Shown: positions 8,134-15,111 of the stretch, one piece after another
Layout: the number at the start of each line of letters is the position of its first letter
How positions within the stretch are numbered: position 1 is the first letter of the stretch
Assembly: GCA_041476545.1 (NCBI GenBank)
Contig: JBGOTP010000066.1
Span: 1 to 17,312, forward strand
From: JBGOTP01 sp041476545
GTDB taxonomy: Bacteria > Acidobacteriota > Vicinamibacteria > Vicinamibacterales > CAVVIG01
DNA: 17,312 nucleotides
Reading direction: 5' to 3'
The notes under the pieces: generated by a model
Seen by the model: only the letters and a program-made list of their open reading frames with translations
Databases searched by the model: none
What the model was told of the DNA's origin: nothing
Position numbers and translations under genes: made by a program

Positions 8134-10491
8134 GTGTCCCGTATCTGTATCGTTTCCCATTTCGCGTACGGCGCACTGACCGGCGGTCACCACGGCCATG
8201 CTGGCGGCGTGGAACAGCAGACCACGATGCTTGCCCGATGGCTGACGGCGCGCGGCCACGACGTGTCCCTCGTGACATGGGATGAGGGGCAGCCCGATGG
8301 CGAACGCATCGACGGCGTCCGCGTCGTGACCGTGTGCCGCCGTGATGCCGGGCTGCCAGGTATCCGGTTCTTTCAGCCGCGATGGAGCAGCCTTGTCAGG
8401 GCGTTGCGTCGCGCCGATGCAGAGGTCTACTACCAGAATTGCGGCGACTACGTGACCGGCCAGGTTGCCGCCTGGTGCCGGCATAACGGACGGCGCTTCG
8501 TGTACTCCGTCGCGAGCGATCCCGACTGTGATCGCGCGATGCCGAAGCTTCCCGCCCAGCGCGAACGGCTTCTGTACGCGTACGGCATCCGTCACGCGGA
8601 TGCGATCATCGTGCAGACCCGCCACCAGCAGCACATGCTCCGGGAGAACTTCGGCCTCGACTCCGTCGTGCTCCCGATGCCATGCCCGATCCTGCCGCAG
8701 GATGCCGTCGCGTCGGTGCAGGCTGGTTCCGACGCTCCGCGGGTGCTGTGGGCGGGCCGGGTCTCGCACGTGAAGCGTTTTGACGTCCTCCTCGACATCG
8801 CGGCCGCGATGCCGGACGTGGTCTTCGACGTCGCGGGCAAGTCCGACATCGAGGACGACTACTCACGCGGCCTGTTCGCGCGTGCCAGGTCGATGCGCAA
8901 CGTCGAGCTTCACGGCCTGGTGCCGAGGGAGAGGATGGCCGCTCTCTATCGCTCGGCTTCCGTGCTTCTGTGCACGTCCGACTACGAAGGCTTCCCGAAT
9001 ACATTTCTCGAAGCATGGAGCCTCGGCGTGCCCGTTGTCTCCACCGTCGATCCCGATGGGCTCCTGCGATCCCAGGAACTCGGCGCTCATGTGCAGAGCC
9101 CGGCCGAGGGCGTTTCGGCAATACGCGAGCTGCTGGGGTCGCCCGATCGTTGGGGCGCCATCTCGAAGCGTGCGCGGGAACGTTTCGAGCAGTTTCACGT
9201 GCCGGAGCAGGCGCTGGCGCCTTTCGAGCGTGTCCTCGTCGGACGTGCCGTCGAGGACAACGCGCCGATAGGAACGCCCGTGGGCGGCGCAGCACTGAAT
9301 GTACCGCCGCGAATCCGCATCTGTTTCATCGCGCATCCGGCCTGGGGCGAGATGTCGGGCGGCCGCACCGGCGAGTTCGGGGGCATCCAGCGGCAGCTGT
9401 CGTTGATGGCGCGCTGGTACGCCGCGCGCGGCCACGAGGTGTCGATGCTGACATGGAACGAAGGGCAGCCCGACGAGGTCGTGATCGGCGGTGTGCGCGT
9501 GATCAGCATGTGCCGGCGTGACGAGGGATTGCCGGTTGTCCGCTTCGTCCATCCCCGGTGGACGAGCCTTGTCGCCGCGATGCGTCGCGCCGATGCCGAC
9601 GTCTACTACCAGAACACCGCCGAATACGTCACCGGACAGGCGGCGTACTGGTGCAGGCAGAATCATCGCGGGTTCATCTTCTCGGTCGCCAACGACTGGG
9701 ACTGTGAGCCGGAGGTCATCGCACGGCTGAGCCTGCGCGAACGAAGCCTCTATGTGTACGGACTTCGCCATGCCGACGTAGTGGTGGCGCAGACGAAAAA
9801 ACAGCAGACCATCCTGCGCGAGGCCCATGGCGTGGCGTCCGTCGTCATTCCGATGCCCAGCCCGCCCACCGGGAACGGAGAGCCGGCGTTGCGTCCGGAT
9901 CGCGAGCGTCCCCGTGTCGTGTGGGTCGCGCGCATCGCCGAAGCCAAGCGTCTCGAGATGCTTCTGGACCTCGCGGAGCTTGCACCTGACATCACGTTCG
10001 ATGTGGCGGGAACGGGCGATACCGGGTCCGCCTATTCGGACACGTTGATCGAGCGCGGCCGCCGGATTCCGAACGTCCGGATGCTCGGGCGCGTCGAACG
10101 CGAGAACATTCCCGCGTTGTACCGCGGCTCAGCGTGCCTGTGCTGCACGTCGACCCACGAAGGATTTCCAAACACCTTTCTCGAGGCATGGAGCCAGGGC
10201 GTGCCGGTGGTTTCCACGTTCGATCCCGACGGGCTGATCGCCGCACTGGGCCTCGGAGGAGTCGCTCGCGACGAGCACGGGCTGCTCGATGCGATCAGGC
10301 AGCTCACCGTGTCGGACACGGTATGGGACGTGGTCTCAGCGACGTGTCGCGCGTACTACATGGAGTACCACCTCCCGGAAGCGGTGATTCCGAAATTCGA
10401 AACGGCTTTTCTCGATGCCGCGGATCGCGCCGGCCGGCAGGTCAATTATCCCGGTCGGCTTCAGTTACGAACCAGCGCTGATCATCGGTGA
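8134..10491 (+). CDS. Tandem (duplicated) glycosyltransferase family 4 fusion
   Basis: A 785-residue protein, twice the usual GT4 length, made of two homologous GT-B enzymes in one chain. Module 1 covers about residues 1-385 and module 2 about 393-785, joined by a short Gly/Ala/Pro linker. They align end to end: AGGVEQQ versus FGGIQRQ in the N-terminal loop, TWDEGQPD versus TWNEGQPD, VYYQNCGDYVTGQ versus VYYQNTAEYVTGQ, GRVSHVKR versus ARIAEAKR at the donor phosphate site, and EGFPNTFLEAWS in both. The E-x7-E glutamates are intact in each (Glu285/Glu293 and Glu676/Glu684), offset by 391 residues, so both halves could be active. No signal peptide or membrane segment is seen. The start is GTG 8134 with an excellent Shine-Dalgarno. 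It is last in the plus-strand unit, and its 3' end overlaps the convergent GNAT gene by 50 bases. Two successive additions of the same or similar sugar is a reasonable inference. Confidence 0.93.
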   Translation: MSRICIVSHFAYGALTGGHHGHAGGVEQQTTMLARWLTARGHDVSLVTWDEGQPDGERIDGVRVVTVCRRDAGLPGIRFFQPRWSSLVRALRRADAEVYYQNCGDYVTGQVAAWCRHNGRRFVYSVASDPDCDRAMPKLPAQRERLLYAYGIRHADAIIVQTRHQQHMLRENFGLDSVVLPMPCPILPQDAVASVQAGSDAPRVLWAGRVSHVKRFDVLLDIAAAMPDVVFDVAGKSDIEDDYSRGLFARARSMRNVELHGLVPRERMAALYRSASVLLCTSDYEGFPNTFLEAWSLGVPVVSTVDPDGLLRSQELGAHVQSPAEGVSAIRELLGSPDRWGAISKRARERFEQFHVPEQALAPFERVLVGRAVEDNAPIGTPVGGAALNVPPRIRICFIAHPAWGEMSGGRTGEFGGIQRQLSLMARWYAARGHEVSMLTWNEGQPDEVVIGGVRVISMCRRDEGLPVVRFVHPRWTSLVAAMRRADADVYYQNTAEYVTGQAAYWCRQNHRGFIFSVANDWDCEPEVIARLSLRERSLYVYGLRHADVVVAQTKKQQTILREAHGVASVVIPMPSPPTGNGEPALRPDRERPRVVWVARIAEAKRLEMLLDLAELAPDITFDVAGTGDTGSAYSDTLIERGRRIPNVRMLGRVERENIPALYRGSACLCCTSTHEGFPNTFLEAWSQGVPVVSTFDPDGLIAALGLGGVARDEHGLLDAIRQLTVSDTVWDVVSATCRAYYMEYHLPEAVIPKFETAFLDAADRAGRQVNYPGRLQLRTSADHR
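8143..10431 (+). repeat. Diverged gene-internal tandem duplication, period about 1173 bp
   Basis: The two halves of the fused glycosyltransferase gene match at DNA level in several places. The EGFPNTFLEAW-coding segments at about 8986 and 10159 lie 1173 bases apart, and the VYYQN-coding segments at about 8427 and 9600 show the same spacing. Silent and replacement changes are numerous, so the duplication is old. Confidence 0.75.
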
Positions 10492-11488
10492 GGGCGCCGG
10501 GCTGGACCACCGCGGACTGGCCTGGCGCGATGACGACGAATTTCGTCGAGTGCCGGAAGACGAAGCCGGACGAGCGCAGGGTGTCCGCCACCGCATCGGA
10601 TCCGAGGAAGAACGTCACCGCGGTATTGAAGCCGCGACGGCGCAGCGCGGGAAAAAGGCGGGCGAACAACCCCTGGAGGTGGATCGAACGCTCCGCGAAG
10701 AAGTCGGCGATGAGCGCCACGCCGGGCTGCTTCTCGATGACTGCCGCATACGCGGCAAGCGACCCGCCGCGTTCCACGAGCGCAGCGATCGCGCACCCGA
10801 GGCCGGGGCGGGTCATAAGCCTCCAACGCAGGAACTCCTGACTGCGATCGCCGATGCACGCATACTGCGCGTGCGCTCGCCGCCACAGATCATCAAACCT
10901 GTCGTCCACATCGTCGAGCCATTCCAGGTGCACGTCGCGCGACCTCAGCGATCGCCGATGCGCATCGATCGTCAGAAAGGTATCGACGGCGCGGCCGGCA
11001 ACCGCTGCAAGCGCCCGCGGACGGATATAACGCGAGACGAAGGGCGCCGACCTGAGGACACGAACGTACCTGCCCATGCGCCCGAGGTGCGAAAAGCCGA
11101 CGCGCGTCAGGACCCCGACCGCAGACTCGTTTGGAAAGGCGTAGGTGACGTCGAACTCACGTCGAGCGTACTCGGAAAGCGCACGCTGCAGCATGAGCGC
11201 CGGGAGCAGCGTACGGTGATCCCTGGCGACGGCGAAATCCGCCAGCAGCCCGCCCCTGACCGCACGGCCATCGATGTGAAGCGTCCGCCTGCCAATTCCG
11301 CAACACCCGACTGTTCCGGCCGGAGGGGCGTCGAGGAGAAACGCCTGCGCCTCGCCAAGGGGATTCCCCAGGTAAAACCAGTCGAACTTGTGCCGCGGGT
11401 CTCCCGACATGTTGAGCGTGTCCGACCAGAGGCGGGTCAGCGCCTCACGAGCATCTGAAGGGGAGCAACCTCGAACGGTATAAGACAT
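10442..11488 (-). CDS. Two-domain GNAT-like acyltransferase
   Basis: A 348-residue protein with the look of a double GNAT (acetyl-CoA dependent acyltransferase) fold. The first domain, about 1-150, has LLADFAVARDHR in the usual acetyl-CoA binding strand-helix region and FPNESAVGVLTRVGFSHLG, typical of the GNAT C-terminal half; the canonical R/Q-x2-G-x-G loop is degenerate. The second domain, about 170-348, contains DRSQEFLRWRL and a second beta-rich core. Proteins of this form occur in polysaccharide loci, where acylation of an amino sugar is a plausible role. ATG 11488 puts the beta-1 strand (MSYTVR) right at the start. ATG 11527, eight bases after the upstream stop, is an alternative; neither has a clear Shine-Dalgarno. 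It follows the minus-strand beta-helix gene, probably in one transcript, and its 3' end overlaps the fused GT gene. Substrate unknown. Confidence 0.78.
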   Translation of the reverse strand: MSYTVRGCSPSDAREALTRLWSDTLNMSGDPRHKFDWFYLGNPLGEAQAFLLDAPPAGTVGCCGIGRRTLHIDGRAVRGGLLADFAVARDHRTLLPALMLQRALSEYARREFDVTYAFPNESAVGVLTRVGFSHLGRMGRYVRVLRSAPFVSRYIRPRALAAVAGRAVDTFLTIDAHRRSLRSRDVHLEWLDDVDDRFDDLWRRAHAQYACIGDRSQEFLRWRLMTRPGLGCAIAALVERGGSLAAYAAVIEKQPGVALIADFFAERSIHLQGLFARLFPALRRRGFNTAVTFFLGSDAVADTLRSSGFVFRHSTKFVVIAPGQSAVVQPGALTDDQRWFVTEADRDN

Positions 11489-11535
11489 GGGCGCGGGCGC
11501 GCACCGGATCAGGGCGGTGCGCGGCATGCGGCGTT

Positions 11536-13179
11536 TTATCGCAGGATGTGCAGGCTCTCGGGTGGGTGAGGAGGGCCAGCCGCCCCTTCCGCCCCCGTCT
11601 CATAGGCGCCCATGTCGTATGCGGCGCCGGCGGGCCGTGCTCGCCCATCCCTGCCGATTGCAATACTGAGCCCGTACAGACGCTGGAAGACGTCGTAGAC
11701 GGAATCCGCCGTTCCACCGTCGATGGCTGGCGAGCCGGCAGATGTATGGAAATCCGCACGCGCTGCGTCGACGAACCTCGGGTCACCGGTTCTGCAGGCT
11801 GCACCCAGACCCGTCGCACGCTGAAATCCGGACAGATCATTCATTTGTTGACCACCCCACCTGATCCGCCCGCCGCCGGAGAGCAGATTGTTGTTCATCG
11901 TCGAGCCGTTCGTGGAGCCCGGGCTTTCAAGGAAGATGTCGTTTGCCTGCGTGATGCCCGAGAGGATGTTGTTCACCATGCGAACGCCGCCCGTCCCGCC
12001 CGGGATACCAATGCCCGCATCGACATCATGAATGGTGTTGTTCACGATGTTGCGACGCTGACCACCGCGCAGCATGATCGCCGCCGGTGAATTGGAGTCG
12101 TTCGCATTGTACGTGCCGCTGGTGATATGGATGTTGTGGATCACGTTTCCGATGAAGTACGTGTCCACGCCCGTGCCGAGACCATTGTCCGACCCGGAAT
12201 AAATGCCGTAGGTGCAATCGTACAGATGGTTGTAGATGAACCATACGCGGTCGGGCGCATACTGGAATCCCAGACAGGCGCCGGGGGACGACACACTCGG
12301 ACGATGAGAGTAGGAGGTGTTTTCGGAGAAGATGACATCGACGGCCTGCTTCGTCCAAAAGCCGTTCTGCCTGTTGCCGTACGCGACATTCCGACCGACA
12401 TAGATATGATTCGTGGTGGGCTCGTTCGCGGCGCTGCCGGCGTTGATCTGGATGCCGTCCCCGGTGTTCCGGTAAAGGCGCGAATCGAGCAGCCAGAACC
12501 GCGTATTGAAGGCCGAGATGCCGATGCCGTGCTGGTCGACGTCGGTGGACGTGACGAGCGGTCCGTTGTCGTGGATCTCGGCGTCGTAGATCACGTTGTC
12601 GTGGTGACCCCTGAGGGGTGCGGCGAACCCGATCATCGATGTCGTGCTGATGCCGCGCCATCCCGTCAATTCGAAGTGGCGCAGCGCTGCATGATGCACG
12701 TCGGAGCCGCTGTCCTGGCCGAATCGAATCTTCGTGTTACTGAATTTGAGGCCGTCGACCACGAACCACTGGCCGCGTAGCTGGAGTTCCGTCTGTGATC
12801 CGGTAAAATCGGGCTTGGCCGTCCCAATCCCGTACACGAAGACGGGCGCAGCGTCTGTGCCATTCATCGTCCAATGATCCGGCGTCGCGTACCCTCCGCC
12901 GTGAATTTCCACGTAGCTGCCTGCAGGCAGGTCTTGGGGCACGGTCAATCTGGGTCTGCCGGGATACCCAAAGGCGTTCCCGCTGTCGGTCGAGGTGGGC
13001 TGCGTGCGGTCGACGTAATAGGAGCCCGCCACCTCGTCGCTCCACGGTGACGACGCTTTGCGGGCGTCAGTGACGCCGAAAGGAGGAGCCGGGATTCCAA
13101 TGGGAGGAGTCCACGTCTGGGCGGCTGCGGTCGCAACGAGCGCCAGAAAGACCGCGAACGACGTTAATAGCGTTTTCAC
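11536..13179 (-). CDS. Secreted right-handed parallel beta-helix protein (paralogue A)
   Basis: A 547-residue exported protein. The N-terminus KTLLTSFAVFLALVATAAA is a signal peptide, probably cut after residue 20 before QTW. The mature protein opens with PPIGIPAPPFGVTD and then short Asn/Asp/Gly-rich coils (NHIYVGRN, DVIFSENTS, DTYFIGNVIHN, RNIVNNTIHD, VRMVNNIL) typical of PbH1 parallel beta-helices such as polysaccharide lyases and epimerases. HDNGP (203-207) and DVDQHG (213-218) are shared with paralogue B and could line an active site. The end is a YGLSIAIG...GAYE closing segment and a tail PPESLHILR. GTG 13179 is preferred over GTG 13200 because it places Lys at position 2 of a standard signal peptide and fits a likely -10 element at 13206-13211. 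Divergent from paralogue B; GNAT gene downstream. Enzymatic activity is not proven by the sequence. Confidence 0.87.
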   Translation of the reverse strand: MKTLLTSFAVFLALVATAAAQTWTPPIGIPAPPFGVTDARKASSPWSDEVAGSYYVDRTQPTSTDSGNAFGYPGRPRLTVPQDLPAGSYVEIHGGGYATPDHWTMNGTDAAPVFVYGIGTAKPDFTGSQTELQLRGQWFVVDGLKFSNTKIRFGQDSGSDVHHAALRHFELTGWRGISTTSMIGFAAPLRGHHDNVIYDAEIHDNGPLVTSTDVDQHGIGISAFNTRFWLLDSRLYRNTGDGIQINAGSAANEPTTNHIYVGRNVAYGNRQNGFWTKQAVDVIFSENTSYSHRPSVSSPGACLGFQYAPDRVWFIYNHLYDCTYGIYSGSDNGLGTGVDTYFIGNVIHNIHITSGTYNANDSNSPAAIMLRGGQRRNIVNNTIHDVDAGIGIPGGTGGVRMVNNILSGITQANDIFLESPGSTNGSTMNNNLLSGGGRIRWGGQQMNDLSGFQRATGLGAACRTGDPRFVDAARADFHTSAGSPAIDGGTADSVYDVFQRLYGLSIAIGRDGRARPAGAAYDMGAYETGAEGAAGPPHPPESLHILR

Positions 13180-13205
13180 AAGAGAAGTTCCGTCGGCCAC
13201 CCTTG

Positions 13206-13211
13206 ATTATC
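13206..13211 (-). promoter_or_regulatory. Candidate -10 element for paralogue A
   Basis: Read on the minus strand the sequence is GATAAT, close to the sigma-70 consensus, 26 bases before GTG 13179. No good -35 hexamer stands at 16-18 bases upstream. Such a site would give a transcript starting near 13199, which favours the 13179 start. Confidence 0.35.
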
Positions 13212-13340
13212 GTTCCGTACCATTACCGCAGCGGGCGTTTCCACGGCTCGATCGCGTAGTAATTACAGACTCGGCCGCCGGGCTGCCGATTCTGATGGGC
13301 CACGCTCGCGCGACAACCGGGGAATTAACTTGCTAAGTGA

Positions 13341-13368
13341 TTGATTGACAATAAGATCGCCTGATAAA
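13341..13368 (+). promoter_or_regulatory. Candidate sigma-70-like promoter for paralogue B
   Basis: TTGATT (13341-13346) and GATAAA (13363-13368) are 16 bases apart. An exact TTGACA also occurs at 13345-13350 but has no good -10 at 17 bases. The start codon would be about 70 bases beyond the -10. Hexamer matches alone are weak evidence in an unknown phylum. Confidence 0.35.
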
Positions 13369-13428
13369 TCAACCGAGATTCTGGCTGGTATGGGCCTTGC
13401 CAATTGGACAGGGAACCCAGATTCGTAC

Positions 13429-13432
13429 GGAG
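13429..13432 (+). promoter_or_regulatory. Ribosome binding site fixing the paralogue B start
   Basis: GGAG five bases before ATG 13438. It selects the start that gives a clean signal peptide instead of the longer frame opening at 13345. Confidence 0.65.
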
Positions 13433-13437
13433 ACCTG

Positions 13438-15111
13438 ATGAGACTCGCAAGCTTCCTGATCGCCGCAGCCACGCTCTTCACGGCGGCCCCCGCTATGGCC
13501 CAGTGGCAGCCTCCTATTGGAATTCCGGCACCGTCGTTCGGGGTCACCGATCCGCAGCCGAGCGCGCCGGCCTCATGGAGCAGCACGCCCTCGTCTGCGA
13601 CCACGGGGTTTTACTACGTCTGTCGGAGCTGTGCCGGTGCTACAGACTCGAGCAACACATACGGGTACCCCGGTCGGCCGCGTGTGACGATCCCGACCTC
13701 GCTCGCCGCTGGGGCGTATGTCCAGGTGCAGGGGACGGGCTACGCCCTCGGTCAGGACGAGACGTGGTCTATGAGCGGGAGTGCGGGGTTGCCGGTCTGG
13801 GTGGTCGGCGTCGGGAATCCCGCCTTCACGGGTATTCAGACCGAGCTCCAGCTTCGTGGTGACTACTGGATCGTGAAGGGATTCAAGTTCGTCAACACGA
13901 AGATTCGAACGGGCAACGGGAGCACCAACGTGGGGTCCGGCCACGCGGCGTTCCGAGACAACGAGCTGACTGGCTGGACGGACACGGGGACGACCAACAT
14001 GATCGGCGTGTACACGTCGCCCGGCGCACCGGCCCACGATCAGGTCTTCTTCAAGCTCAACGTCCACGACAACGGCCCGTACTCCGATGCCGGTGGGGAC
14101 ATTGACCAGCACGGCGTCGGCCTCGGCGCGTATTCCTACAACATTTGGATCCTCGATTCAACGTTTGCCCGGAATAGCGGCGATGGCGTGCAGATCAACA
14201 GCAGCAACGGAGCGATCACCAGCCTCGCCGACGAACGGCTCGGGCATCACATCTACGTGGGCCGGAACACGTTCGACGCCAACTGGCAGAACGGATTCTG
14301 GGCGAAAGACATCCGCGACATGATTTTCAGCGAGAACCTGAGCATCAATCACAAGGCGACCACGTACGCACCAGGCGCGTGCGGCGGGGCGCAGTACGGG
14401 CCGGAGCGCGTCTGGTTCCTCTACAACACGTGCCGCAACAATTACGACGGGCTCCGCATCCAGTCCGACTCCAACCTTCACGGCCTGGACATGTACTTCA
14501 TCGGGAACCTGATCTACAACAACACGGAGCCGAGCCTGCCCTCGAGCCCTGGCGGCGACGATTCGGCCGGCATCGTCATGCGCGACATGCCAAACCGCTA
14601 CCTCGTGAACAACACGATTTGGGGCAACGACGGGGGCGTGCATTGCAACACGTCACCGATCTCCACACTGGTGATGGTGAACAACATCATCGGAGGCAAC
14701 CGCAACGGTACCGACGCCGACCTGCTCTGCGACACCGCAGCAGGCAGCACGACGATCCGGAACAATATCTTCCAGGACAACCGGATCATGTACAACAATT
14801 CCGTGGAAACGCTGTCGGCGTTCACGGCGCGCACCGGGTTTGGCGCGGGCAGCAAGACCGCGACGCCGGCATTTGTGAATCTCGCCGCCGGCAACTATGC
14901 GTTGAGCTCCGGAGACACGGTGGCGAAGGACGCGGGCATCAGTCACGCGGTGTATGCGACGTTCCAGTCGCTGTATGGATTGAGCATCGCGGTCGACACG
15001 AACGGAGGCCCGCGTCCACAGGGCAGCGCCTGGGACATGGGCGCATTCGAAGTCGGATCCACGACGACCGGCCTGACGGCACCATCGAACCTGCGAGTCG
15101 TCGTAAACTAG
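13438..15111 (+). CDS. Secreted right-handed parallel beta-helix protein (paralogue B)
   Basis: A 557-residue exported protein and full-length paralogue of the divergent minus-strand gene. MRLASFLIAAATLFTAAPAMA is a signal peptide with likely cleavage after Ala21, leaving QWQPPIGIPAPSFGVTD, nearly the same mature start as paralogue A. PbH1-like coils follow (HHIYVGRN, DMIFSENLS, DMYFIGNLIYN, RYLVNNTIW, LVMVNNIIG, TTIRNNIF), with HDNGP at 210-214 and DIDQHG at 221-226 conserved. It differs by a CRSC pair near residue 62 and other added cysteines, which may form disulfides. It ends with YGLSIAVDT, DMGAFEVG and the tail APSNLRVVVN. Start ATG 13438 has GGAG at proper spacing. A glycan lyase, epimerase or binding role outside the cytoplasm is inferred from fold and context. 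Its stop shares a CTAG palindrome with the convergent deacetylase gene. Confidence 0.88.
   Translation: MRLASFLIAAATLFTAAPAMAQWQPPIGIPAPSFGVTDPQPSAPASWSSTPSSATTGFYYVCRSCAGATDSSNTYGYPGRPRVTIPTSLAAGAYVQVQGTGYALGQDETWSMSGSAGLPVWVVGVGNPAFTGIQTELQLRGDYWIVKGFKFVNTKIRTGNGSTNVGSGHAAFRDNELTGWTDTGTTNMIGVYTSPGAPAHDQVFFKLNVHDNGPYSDAGGDIDQHGVGLGAYSYNIWILDSTFARNSGDGVQINSSNGAITSLADERLGHHIYVGRNTFDANWQNGFWAKDIRDMIFSENLSINHKATTYAPGACGGAQYGPERVWFLYNTCRNNYDGLRIQSDSNLHGLDMYFIGNLIYNNTEPSLPSSPGGDDSAGIVMRDMPNRYLVNNTIWGNDGGVHCNTSPISTLVMVNNIIGGNRNGTDADLLCDTAAGSTTIRNNIFQDNRIMYNNSVETLSAFTARTGFGAGSKTATPAFVNLAAGNYALSSGDTVAKDAGISHAVYATFQSLYGLSIAVDTNGGPRPQGSAWDMGAFEVGSTTTGLTAPSNLRVVVN

Larger units (their letters stand above)
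13180..13437. promoter_or_regulatory. Divergent intergenic region between the two beta-helix genes
   Basis: 258 bases without a credible gene separate the two beta-helix starts, the longest non-coding stretch in the window. It is visibly more AT-rich than its surroundings around 13321-13375 and must hold promoters for both directions. A CCAATTGG palindrome lies at 13400-13407. No known operator or riboswitch was recognised. Confidence 0.65.

Noticed and set aside
10415..11458. 347-codon plus-strand frame opposite the GNAT gene
   Set aside because: Highly charged, low-complexity translation; the minus-strand frame shows GNAT-type motifs instead.
13345..13350. Exact TTGACA as a -35 box
   Set aside because: No acceptable -10 at 16-18 bases; the neighbouring TTGATT/GATAAA pair fits better, so this hexamer alone is not called.
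11536..15111. PEP-CTERM / exosortase sorting signal on the beta-helix proteins
   Set aside because: Neither C-terminus has a Pro-Glu-Pro motif, a hydrophobic helix and a basic end, and no exosortase gene is in the window.
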